Shown: piece after piece, positions 27,120 to 37,100 of the stretch | Position numbering within the stretch: the first letter of the stretch is position 1 | Layout of the letters: each line of letters begins with the position of its first letter | From: Priapulus caudatus | Taxonomy: Eukaryota; Priapulida; Priapulimorpha; Priapulimorphida; Priapulidae | Direction of reading: 5' to 3' | NCBI RefSeq assembly: GCF_000485595.1 | Contig: NW_014577069.1 | Span: 92,573-133,421 of the forward strand | DNA: 40,849 nt | Notes under the pieces: model-generated | The model's database searches: none | What the model was told of the DNA's origin: nothing | Seen by the model: the letters and a program-made list of their open reading frames with translations, nothing else | Program-made: the position numbers and the translations under genes

Positions 27120-30100
27120 GTAGTAAAGCACATTTTAAGTGATATCCCATGCTCAGGGATGGGAATCTTCCGCGGATCCGCGGAAATCCGCGGATTTCAC
27201 AGTCCCAGGGTCGATTTTGTGAAACGTCTAAATCCGTTGAGAAAATTTTAGGGGGGGTTAGAATGTACACATTTTCATTTTACAGTCCAACAGTACCAGT
27301 ACCTTCATTTAATAACATTGTAATATACAGCAGGCTGTAACATTGTAATCCCATTATGCAATGATGGCATATATTTGCAAGCGCCAGCATAAATGTGATG
27401 TGTATTATACATTGTATCAAGCGAACCAGACAATGCGTCTAGACAATAGGCCTGTCTGCAGTGTAAGTACTGTGGAGGCGTATGTAAAATGATGAAGACC
27501 TTGTATACCACTGCTTGAGTGTGCAAAATAAATCGAAACGGAATTCATTTCGAGCAGTGTTTTCATGCATTTGACCACTAAATATGGTGAGATTAATTGA
27601 GAAGGCGTACACATCTACCATAGCAGAGATCGACAAAGATGTGAGGAACAAGTTTCGCTGGGCTTGGTTAGAAAAATCTGTCACACTGAGTGTCAAAATC
27701 GGGAAGAAAACTGAAGAGGTGACAGAGCGGTTGAACGACTATGTCGGAAAGTGCGATGTAGCTGGCAAGGCACAGTGTTTGTATTGCAGTGAATTTGAAA
27801 CTGCCTGGACAATGAGCATCTTATATTATATAAAGGTTAGCCTTTGGGACAGTGTGGATCGAAGTGTACATTAAGATAATTTTGTTTGCAGAAGGTAAGT
27901 AAATTTTTGTATTGATTATTAATTCTGGTGTTATGATAATGACAGTGCAAGATATGCTCCCTGCAGTGTACTGTAATATGCTCTGTAACAATACTGTTCT
28001 GTATGTGTCTCCTAATGCAATTTTATGCCTTGTAAGTTGTGCAAATTCAAAAACTTCCTGAAACCCCTGACCAGGCTTCTCCCTGGACCTGACCGCCCCC
28101 CGCTACCCTCCCCGCACCCTGGACCCCGGCTATTTTCAGCTGAAAACACAAATTGTCATTCCCATCCCTGCACGCTGTAAAGTATAGACTGTTAATTAAG
28201 TCTTATCAGTTTTCCATGCTTATTATTTGTTTTAATAATTAAACGTAGAATGTAGCTATATGTCCATGTGATTGCGTTCGTATATAGTGTGATTATAGTA
28301 TGTAATGATTATATATTTCTTATTTGCTGAATGGTTATTGTTTGTGATAGAACATATATGTATTTTATTGATGTATTTGGTTATTCTGGGATATATTGTA
28401 GCAATGTAATGCGTGATACAGGGTAATGATAAAAGTTTTGCTGTTATCATTCACCTCAGATGTTCTCTCAAGCGAAATGGCTGATGTCGACATTGAAGAG
28501 AGCTATGATGCCGATATTGATGATGTAGATGGCGCCATGGGTGGTGATGATGAGGAATCCATGGAAGACCTAACAGACGACAGTGATTTGGTCCTTAGAA
28601 AACATCAGAGTATGATTACATGAAATTTAATCTGATAATATGGTTGACATTGATATTTAAAAAATATGCTTTGCATCGTTTGAATACGTGCTACCTTACA
28701 TACATGTTATAATTCTAATAGAACAGTTATTAAATACTATATGCTTATATGATATTATATTGAGCGTATTCAGCTATAACCATCATAAAACCAACATCAT
28801 TTCAAAGCAACATTTACCATTTTTCAGATTCATTAATCATTTTACTCTTTCAGGCAATGTATTTTCTGTGAGTATTGATCCAGCCACTGGTACCTTGGGA
28901 GTCACTGGTGGTGAAGATGACAAAGCCTACCTTTGGAATTTAGTTGAAGGAACTGTAATGTTTGAGTGTACAGGTATGTTTATGTGGGAATTACAGTGTA
29001 AAATTTAAAATATTTAATATGTGTAAATACCCCCTGAATTCAATACATTATGTATACAGGGTTTCGTCCAGGAATTTTAAAGGGCATGTTGCGTAATCGG
29101 GCAGTTCATCCATTATTGCTAATTAGACTCAATTACGCGTGTTGACGTCAGTTTGGAGTCGTATACATCAAGCTATGAAAATTGAATGACTGGTGGGATG
29201 TGTATACAATATGTCAAAACAGGTAAAGCAGGCAGCACACTTCACCATTTTCGTTGCTCGTACAGGCAATTTTCATGGTCGCCACAAAAATGGCCAAGTG
29301 TGCGGGGGCCGGCAACGACCACTCACCACGGAAATTTAGTGTTGACCACGAGTTGCCGAGAATCAAACCGGTTTGATTTCTCACCACGAAAATTGCTCGT
29401 GGCGGCAACTTGTGGTGAAGTGTGCGCCAAGCCACCACGGCAATCGGCAACAAAATCACTCTCAGACCAATCAAAATTAGCGCTGCCGTCACATGATTTC
29501 AAAATAGCGGGCCCAATTTTATCGACTTGGACGACCGAGTTAGAAGCAGAATTAATAGATTTATGGAGTGAGAGGCTTTGTCTTTTTGACATCAAAGCTC
29601 CCGAATACAGCGACAGAGTACTCAAGGCGATGGCCATAAATGAAGTGTCCCAACTTCTTGGACAACCAGGTAGTATAACAGGTGTTAGGCAGGCACCAAC
29701 TGTTCGTAGGCCTGGCTAGTGCATTTGCTTCGCAGAATCACGCACATAAATGCTATATGCATCGTTATCATTTGTGTACAATAGGATTAGTGTAACAGGG
29801 CGATTGTTTCTTGTCTATGCCAACCCAAGACTCGCATTGAAAACGCTCTTAATTAGGTTAAAAAGGTGTAAAAGGTATTTGATAACTGTATATGAATGGG
29901 TTAAAGCTACAACATCTGGCAACAAAAATTGCCGTCAACAGCACACGTCACCATTAAGTGGTGACGTGTGCTGTGACACGGCAAAGGCCACAAAAATTGC
30001 CGACCACGAAAATTGCCTGTACGAGCAACGAAACGAAAATGGTGAAGTGTGCTGCCTGCTTTAGATGAGGTGAAACACCAGCTGATTTCATTCAATGGTA

Positions 30101-33100
30101 ACATATGTTGTCTGTGACTTTTGAACCTAATTATCTGTGTCTGTGTGTGTACATGAGTAGTTATATGCGTATAATGTGCCTTTATATTATAACTGGGCAA
30201 TCCACTTTTACCACTAATTTTTTTGTAGTGTTATTGAGGAGTTAACATATCTGCCAATATTTTTTTTACACATAATAGGTGATTTTATTGCATGATTCAC
30301 AGGCCACAAAGACTCAGTAACCTGTGTTGGCTTTAATCATGACTCAACCATGGTTGCAACTGGTGACATGTCTGGTCTGATTAATGTTTGGCGAGTTCAA
30401 GATGGGTCTAGCATTTGGTCATTCGAAGCATCAGATCTGGAAGTAAGTGAAATTTGGCTTCATGGTTGTATGTATCTCGATTGACTCTATCAAGTGAAAA
30501 ACATCTAGACTTATGATATATAACAACAATGTAACTTTTGTTGAAACATGATTGATATTAGGGAAGGGGGCATAACCTGATACAACATAATTAATATCTG
30601 ATTATTGAGGTAAAGAAAATTTCCTGCATTTTGCTAATTATAATCTTTATGTAATCATTTCTGTAGTGGATGGAGTGGCACCATAGTGCACCAGTGCTGC
30701 TTGCAGGAACAAGTGATGGTATGACCTGGATGTGGAAGGTGCCAAGCGGTGAACTAAAGACCTTCCAGGGCCCCAGCTGCCAAGCTACCTGTGGCCAGTG
30801 GTTGCCTGATGGTAGGTATAAATTCTAATGAGTCTAACGAGTGTTAATGTGTGCACTTGTCTACACGCATCATCAAACATGATTCTTTTTGTTGTGTACA
30901 TCCACACACTTATACATTGCGAGTGATGTGGCGACTTTTCCTGTTTTAATAGTGTGTTGTGAAGAATTAATGAAGTCATTTGTTCTAGGAAAACGAGCAT
31001 GTGTTGGATACGATGATGGAGTAGTGAAGATTTGGGACTTGAAGACTGGTGCCGGACAGTTTACCCTGTCAGGTATGTTCTTTGGTTTTCCTTTCCGCTT
31101 TACAAAGCCATATTTTCATGTAATGTACTGATTCTATGTCCTATTTCATGACCACAATTCACGTCACTCTACTCATTGTGAAATAATTTGATGTTGTTAA
31201 TAATGTCAACATGAACAGGTGTATAAAATGAACATACCTCAGCACAATGTTGTTAGATGCTGGACACTTAATGACAAACTCGGAATAAATGGGAAGTATC
31301 AACAGCGAGTAGTGTACATATGTTTTACAAACTTTATTGTAATTCTCATTATCACTGCAGTCACGATTGTTGCCTTTGTGATCGTCGCTGTCACCACAAT
31401 CATTTTCATTGGCAACAACAGCAGTATTAATAAATGGCTTCTAGGCGAAACTAATCTCGCGTCCCCTCTTATCAAATAACTCGTACGTAACTGGCTAGTA
31501 AATTCCTTAACAGAAGAAATTGATTGCTAATTCCTCTAGATGGTGATGCACACAAGAGCTCTGTGACATGTTTAGACTGTCACCACGACAACACCCTGAT
31601 TGCTACTGGCTCAACGGATGTAACCTGCAGGTTAATAAACAGCCACAATGGTAAGGTACTCGGTATCATTGACGCTGGAGACCAACAGCAGGAAGGCGCA
31701 AATGCCGAGGACTCGATCGAATCCGTCGCATTCTCTCCGAGGTACGTCTGCCATTAATTATACATGGGAATGTCCCCCATCTAGTATCTTTGAAGGAGGT
31801 CGATAAATATTCAAGGCCGGTGGTTTATCTGTTAGATGTTTGCAACATGAACGATCACATTTGCAGGGTCTCCAACCATTCCTCATTCTGCGGAATCATT
31901 ACGATTTCTAGGCTTAATTTCCACATTCCGCAGCGGCAAGGTTATATTCCTCATTTCAGTTGCACTGTGCAAAATTTGCACTGATTGTTCGCTTGGACAC
32001 ATTGTTTTTTTCCAGCTGGTGCCTGAGCACTGGCCACGCGCTGGTGCAGTGGAGATGCAGCAAGTTTATTAATAGCCTTCACTGCCCAAGTCGTTTTCTG
32101 GAAATACACACTCATAGTGCTCTCTGCCATTACCTTAGCTTTGCACCCCCCCCCCTCCCTACCATCGCTCAGTGTTATGATGTGTTTCTATGCATTTTGT
32201 ATCTGGCATGTCTACGGTAAATGGAACAGCCTAGTCAGACAGGCACTGTCTGCAAGGTGTCGCGTAGTTTGTCTGCTAATCAGATTAACACGTGGGGAGA
32301 ATTCAATGGCGTCCACATTGCCGGCCAAAAAACCCCGACTTTTACAGAAATTCAGGAACGAATATACACAAATGTGTCCTATACTTGTGAAGTCAAAACT
32401 TAGTGTTAATCATGGCTATTGCATGGTATGCAAGACAGACTTTCAAGTGGGGCACGGAGGAATGAAAAGTGTTTTGAATCCTAACTTGTAGGGTTGAGTC
32501 TAGGGTTGAGATAGGGTCATCAGACATGAGAATATGGCCCACAGTATGCCGCAGATTGCAGGAAAATGGCTTAAATATTTCAACATTTTCTGGGGGGGGG
32601 GCATGCCCCCAGACCCCCAGACCCCCTAGCACTGGCATGCCTGCAGCACGCGGGCCTGCCTGCGGCAGCCAAGGTACATTTCGCCCTCCCCCCTGTCCAT
32701 CAATTTCTGAATACGCCACTATAGTAATTAGTTACTCATCACTGCCAGAAACACTCCGCATTTGGAGTTCATAGGGTTGGAGACCCTGCATTTGCGTGGT
32801 GACTTTGGCAACAGTGATTGCTATCAACAGACAACTTGCTGTCCTATCATTTTGCATCATTTTGCGAGGTTATGGATATTGCAGGGGTAGTGGTTGGGAC
32901 TCCTTATTTTGCTGATTGAATTCAGTGATTCGAATTCTCGTTATATGTTGTGTAACCTTGATAGTTATATGTAACACCTATGCATGACATTACAGTGAAG
33001 GTATGTCATCAAAAGATAGGTTGCATGAAGCATGAATGGCAGTCACCAAAGTCACAAATTAAAAATAACAAGAGTCTTATTGTTGTATGGATAAATGCTA

Positions 33101-34807
33101 TAAATGGCTGAACTCTGTTAAAAAGTGAATTACTTGGGTTGGGGGGGGGGCAGCTAAACGTGTTAGTGCGAGCCAAAATATTGTTTGGTGTAATTAAAGG
33201 CAAAAGGGGCGAATGATCATGAACAAAAGTGTACTTTGATCCTGTGTGTTGAGTGAAGGCGATACACCATGTGCTCCCAGAGAGTGTGTCCGATACAACA
33301 AGCCACCCTTGCAGGGTTTAAGTCTTATGCAGTGCTTGAGCTACTCTTAATTAAAGGTAATACACTTGGTCTATCACCCTCACTCCACATAGATTCCCAG
33401 ATTTTACGTGTCTATTCTCTATCATGAAATGTGTTGCTTATTATAATTTAGCTAAGCGTTGCTGTCCTGGAATTTTTCAGTCTTCAGCTTTTGGCAACAG
33501 GCAGCCTAAATGGAATGCTTGGAATATGGGATGTTCCAACCCAAGTGCTACGACATAACTGCAAACAGGTAAAAGTTGTAGATTGCTGCATTCATACCTT
33601 GCTCCTATTTCTGAAATCATCAGTGCACTTATACTCCCTGTCCGTGGCTGTGACACAAAAGCACACAGCACTCTTCTTCTTCTCTAGACAATCCGGCAGT
33701 GGTGTACCTCAGTCAACTCCACTGCTCTCATACATTGTATGTGAACTTGTTGGCTGCTTAAATTTCCCCTGCTTGGAAGGATTTTTGAGTTATGAGCCAA
33801 GCAAAAAAACGCATAGTTAATAAGCTCTATTTTAAATAATGTTTCTTATTCTGTTACAACAAGCTTGTGTAAATGATATTTTCAGGTGTAACGTAATAGA
33901 CAGATTATCTGTCCATTATTTCTGTCTGGGTGGTATGATATTTGCAGCTCGTAATTATCATTAGCCTGTTTAATAGGGTTAACTTATTTAACAGAACTGA
34001 GCTGTACAAGAAATTGCGTTCAACATCCAGTAACATGGCTGCCATGTAATGTGATTGTGATATTTTTATTTGATTGGAGTGATGTTTTGGCAGTGTAGTG
34101 GAGACATCATTTGGTTTTAATTGGTTAACTTGTATTCTATTTCTTGCATACCAAACGTGTGTTTGTGTTCCTTGTAGACAGGGATTGTGAAACTGAAATG
34201 GGATCCAACTGGGCCACTTGTTTACACTGTTAGTCTTGATGGCTTGATTCGATTATGGGATGGAAGGAGCGGAAACCTGGCATCGCACTGGTCTGGACAC
34301 CATGCTGAAATATTGGATTTTGACGTTAGCCGGTATGTATCAATCTATTATAATAATAATAATAATATCTTATTAATGTAATATGAATGAGCACTTTAGG
34401 TCAATAATCAAACATTATGATATCTTTTTTTAAATTATTAGCTCTCGAATAAATCGAAATATAATGTAGACGATTTAGGCATCATCATGTAACTGCGTCA
34501 ACAAGAAGTCAACAAGGAAGTTTCAATCATTGCATTTTGTGTGTGAAAGTAACGAGTGTTTTAAGACACTTTAGCCTCATTTTAGGCACTCACTGTTATG
34601 CAAGCAATAGACCAGTCAGTATTGTATTGGTCAGAAAAGTTTGCGAATGCTCGGAAAGCCTTTTTTAAATTATCAATTTAAATGGATCACTTGACATTAA
34701 AATGTTGCCATTCGTTTTGATGTCTTTTCAGAGATGGCAGCACTTTAGTCACGGCATCTGGGGATGGCTCCACCCGTGTCTTCCACATGCACCGGCCTGA
34801 CAGATAA
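26996..34807 (+). CDS. AAMP: Angio-associated migratory cell protein (AAMP), WD40 protein, complete 10-exon gene
   Basis: AAMP is a cytosolic WD40 scaffold of eukaryotes, linked in animals to cell migration and, by its yeast relative Sqt1, to ribosomal protein uL16 chaperoning. Exons: 26996-27119, 28460-28609, 28854-28973, 30303-30442, 30667-30811, 30989-31072, 31540-31741, 33481-33568, 34178-34332, 34732-34807. All introns are GT-AG with matching phases, giving 427 residues (human about 434). The acidic N-terminus (1-90; VIEVIDLDD, then an Asp/Glu-rich run) precedes eight WD repeats from about residue 93, e.g. [50 protein letters not shown]; it ends HRPDR. AATAAA at 35310-35315 is the likely poly(A) signal. 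Introns 1, 3 and 7 each carry a DNA transposon remnant. Confidence 0.95.
27148..28176 (+). mobile_element. hAT-like element in AAMP intron 1 with a zinc-finger ORF remnant
   Basis: Inverted ends cagggatgggaat (27154) and attcccatccctg (to 28170), flanked by catgct and cacgct (one mismatch). Inside, 27584-27874 encodes 96 residues with a FRWAWLEK...SVTLSV segment and [13 protein letters not shown], an N-terminal zinc-binding domain of the kind found in hAT-related transposase genes; the reading frame then departs. It is therefore a non-autonomous derivative. Confidence 0.7.
27584..27874 (+). pseudogene. Transposase N-terminal zinc-finger fragment
   Basis: Open frame starting [20 protein letters not shown], with W-x-W-L-E and C-x9-C-x2-C spacing, inside the intron 1 element. 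The catalytic domain is absent. The host gene is AAMP on the same strand, so exonisation is possible but nothing shows it. Confidence 0.5.
28460..28609 (+). CDS. AAMP: AAMP exon 2 (acidic region)
   Basis: Residues 42-91 plus one base: very acidic ([34 protein letters not shown]). Acceptor cctcag, donor CAGA|GTATGA. Confidence 0.92.
28854..28973 (+). CDS. AAMP: AAMP exon 3 (WD1)
   Basis: Residues 92-131: [34 protein letters not shown]. First WD repeat. Acceptor tttcag, donor ACAG|GTATGT. Confidence 0.94.
29224..30063 (+). mobile_element. PIF/Harbinger-type element remnant in AAMP intron 3 (MADF fragment)
   Basis: Inverted ends of about 60 bp: taaagcaggcagcacacttc (left) and its complement ending cctgcttta (right), followed by shared ttgctcgtacaggcaatttt. 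The inner part encodes a MADF-like domain (about 29515-29670: [19 protein letters not shown], then [19 protein letters not shown]), typical of the second protein of PIF/Harbinger transposons. A donor-like CCAG|GTAGTA follows it. The target duplication could not be fixed. Confidence 0.65.
30303..30442 (+). CDS. AAMP: AAMP exon 4 (WD2)
   Basis: Residues 132-178: [32 protein letters not shown], then FEASDLE, a textbook GH...W repeat. Acceptor cacag, donor GGAA|GTAAGT. Confidence 0.95.
30667..30811 (+). CDS. AAMP: AAMP exon 5 (WD3)
   Basis: Residues 179-226: [38 protein letters not shown], conserved in AAMP/Sqt1. Acceptor ctgtag, donor GATG|GTAGGT. Confidence 0.95.
30989..31072 (+). CDS. AAMP: AAMP exon 6 (WD4)
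   Basis: Residues 227-254: [20 protein letters not shown]. Acceptor ttctag, donor TCAG|GTATGT. Confidence 0.94.
31540..31741 (+). CDS. AAMP: AAMP exon 7 (WD5)
   Basis: Residues 255-321: [32 protein letters not shown], then an acidic/Gln loop and SIESVAFSP starting WD6. Acceptor ctctag, donor CGAG|GTACGT. A pyrimidine-rich tract precedes the acceptor. Confidence 0.94.
31858..32794 (+). mobile_element. CAGGGTCTCC-ended hAT-like element in AAMP intron 7
   Basis: Body 31864-32788 begins cagggtctccaaccattcct and ends ggttggagaccctg; catttg flanks both sides (31858-31863, 32789-32794). It is the same family as 17099-17600 in GPD2 intron 2 but keeps a coding piece (32306-32491). Confidence 0.8.
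32306..32491 (+). pseudogene. hAT transposase N-terminal zinc-finger fragment
   Basis: Reads [20 protein letters not shown], then [18 protein letters not shown] before leaving the family pattern. KKPR.LQKF...Y and C-x2-C...HGG match the BED-like finger at the start of hAT-type transposases; the second zinc-ligand pair and everything downstream are lost. Confidence 0.65.
33145..33480 (+). other. AAMP: AAMP intron 7, remainder
   Basis: Nothing recognisable apart from a poly-G run near 33141-33151; the T-rich tract before 33480 serves the exon 8 acceptor. Confidence 0.6.
33481..33568 (+). CDS. AAMP: AAMP exon 8 (WD6)
   Basis: Residues 322-351: [28 protein letters not shown]. Acceptor tttcag, donor ACAG|GTAAAA, phase 0. 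Confidence 0.94.
34178..34332 (+). CDS. AAMP: AAMP exon 9 (WD7)
   Basis: Residues 352-402: [44 protein letters not shown]. Acceptor ttgtag, donor GCCG|GTATGT. Confidence 0.95.
34732..34807 (+). CDS. AAMP: AAMP exon 10 (WD8, stop)
   Basis: Residues 403-427: [20 protein letters not shown] and RPDR followed by TAA at 34805-34807. The RPDR end is identical to vertebrate AAMP. Acceptor tttcag. Confidence 0.94.
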
Positions 34808-36974
34808 TAACTACAGCTTCTAGCAATCACCTTGATGGCCAAATCTCATTTGGCTTTATAGAAGGTGGTGCTTGGACTGATACATTCACATAGACATATA
34901 ATATATTAGCTTTTCCTTAAGAATCTGACAGTGGATAAAGTGGAGGCAGGCTGTCTCAGAGATCCTTGTTGTGTATAATTGCCATTGTGTTTTAGAAGTA
35001 GCATTTGCACACGTTGTGTTTGGCATTGAAAACACTATACTGCTGAAACACTTCAGATTAAACGTTGAACCAGTTCTACTCAATAAGTTTTTTGATGTCA
35101 TAAATGATTACTCATAATTTTAATGATTCAAACATATTGCATTGTTGAATTTGCATGGGGCAGTATGTTATTTCAGTTACCACTCAAATTTCTTTCCTAT
35201 ACATTAGGAATATCAGTATCACGATGTCCTTATCTTTGTAAGTCTCTCTAAATGCGCTGGTTTGGCACCCAGGTTGTGTGGCCAGAAATGTTGATGAATA
35301 ATGGGATAAAATAAACTGCTCATTGCTTGTTGCTGAAACCCTTTAGTGTGAAAGGTGCCATCGTTTCACTAACAAACGCAATGTCATTTGAAAGGCGAAT
35401 GTTACTAAGGAGTGTAATTTCCATAAGGTGAGCATTTGATGCAAAACTCGTTGAGCTAATGAATGGAATAAGCCTGCTGGCCAGTGCAAAAGCTCTGTTT
35501 TTGTATGAATGTCTCCACGTAATATTAAACTTGCCAGCTAACGCCTCGCATCTAAACGATTTGATGGTTGATATATAATATCCCTCGCCGAGCCCTGCAT
35601 GTGTACAATACTGGTTGCCTGTTATTGTTGGTATATTTGAATAAATGAAGTGAATTCTATATTGCAGTGAAAATACAAACAAGTATAACGTGCGTCAAAC
35701 GATTTGTCTTAAATACGAAGATGTTTTTTCGTTTTTTCCTGATAGTACAGTTGCTCTTTGTAGAGCCAAGAGACGTTAGCATTTAGTGTATTCATTTTAA
35801 CCCGAATATACATTAAATCGCATCCAAATGTGTGGATTGTAGACGTCTATATGACTATACATCATAGGTGATGTTGGTTCTATGTTAATGGGCTTGCACC
35901 GTTATCGGCAACAGTGTTAGAAACTAGTACGCGAATGATTTAAAGTTTGTTAAACGTTCTATTGACATTTTGTCTGAGACATTTAGCAGTTAGTTTCAAC
36001 AGCTTAATTGGTCGAGCGTCGCACCTATCAGAAACATGCCATTATATTTAGCTATGACAATAACTCTAATATAAAACATTGTTTAATAAGCTATCATAAT
36101 ATCATAAGCTGCACTGCGTCGATAATAATTTACAGTATCTGCACCAATCGGGGTGCACTAGACGGCAAGCAATTTTACACTCGTGTCCTCTCTATTCCAA
36201 ACTGCTTAGCCATGGGGCCGGTACACACTCATTGGCGCTGGCTACGCGCGTATTCTCTATTCATGTTATAGATGTATATTCTTTACACTGCTGAACTTCC
36301 GCAATTTCCCATAAAAATGCAGACTACTATTCGCAGTATTAAATGGCCTTCGTTCATCGCTGTGCGGGCGAGCGGCTACGTTAAACATTCACGCATATCA
36401 GAATTCAAACTGGCCGTTTAACAGCATTTTCATTGGAATATTTTAAAGCTGCTATACAACATATATCTGCTTAAGCTTTTTTTTTAAATAATACACGGTC
36501 ACAGTAGCGGATAAAACTGTTAAATACGTAATGTGGACATCACATTACGTGGACGTTGTCTCGTAACAGTCTCACCGTATGTGGGTGGTTGATTAATAAT
36601 AGTTAACCACCATGAATCTTTGCTGAACCTTGTAAATTTGCAGAAACAAAGCTGACCGTGCCTACGGAACAAATTCTAACGGAGCAGAACTATTTCTAAT
36701 TTAATTTAAATGGTCTCATCACAACGTGTGCTAGTAGCGATTGGCGCGTTGCTTCTTTCTTGCACACTTCGTGGCGCCCTGGATTCTCCTGGAACCATTT
36801 TGGGTTTGTTCCATTCGTAGAGGTTATGGTGAGGAGTGCACGTTTTTAAGGTCAAGATCTTGAGCCACCGATCATGAATTCTCTTTACAGCATTTTTTAA
36901 ATATTTAATCTACACGTTATCGGCCTCTACAATATTTACCCCCCCCCCTAAAGTACAGCGTTATCCCGTCCCCC
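34808..36974. other. Tail-to-tail intergenic region
   Basis: AAMP 3' UTR to about 35330, then AT-rich sequence without a supported gene. A 120-codon minus-strand open frame at 35682-35320 overlaps the UTR and is unlike any family I know. An ATTAAA on the minus strand at 36909-36904, 66 bp past the EAR gene stop, is a possible poly(A) signal. Confidence 0.6.
35310..35315 (+). terminator. AAMP: Candidate AAMP polyadenylation signal AATAAA
   Basis: First canonical AATAAA found after the stop codon, giving a 3' UTR of about 0.5 kb. Transcript ends were not available to confirm it. Confidence 0.5.
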
Positions 36975-37100
36975 CTACTTGAGCATGACTTTCAAAATGT
37001 AGGCCGTTGACAACTTTGCACTCGTATATACAAGATAGGTGCCGCCACCAGTTGAAAATGCCTCCCAGTCGGTACTCGCTGTCGTCTCTAACGAATGTAC
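36975..37100 (-). CDS. EAR gene, last exon
   Basis: VHSLETTASTDWEAFSTGGG, TYLVYTSAKLSTAYILKVML, K, stop TAG at 36977-36975. The final, shorter EAR repeat closes the propeller. Acceptor gttgcag, phase 0. It is easy to miss because a longer open frame overlaps it in another phase. Confidence 0.87.
   Translation of the reverse strand, partial: VHSLETTASTDWEAFSTGGGTYLVYTSAKLSTAYILKVMLK

Noticed and set aside
29186-29719. A 177-codon plus-strand open frame treated as a host gene
   Set aside because: It begins outside the transposon's inverted end and runs through it; only the MADF-like part looks like coding sequence, belonging to the element.
35320-35682. A 120-codon minus-strand frame downstream of AAMP
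   Set aside because: No family resemblance, overlaps the AAMP 3' UTR, and lies past the EAR gene's stop codon.
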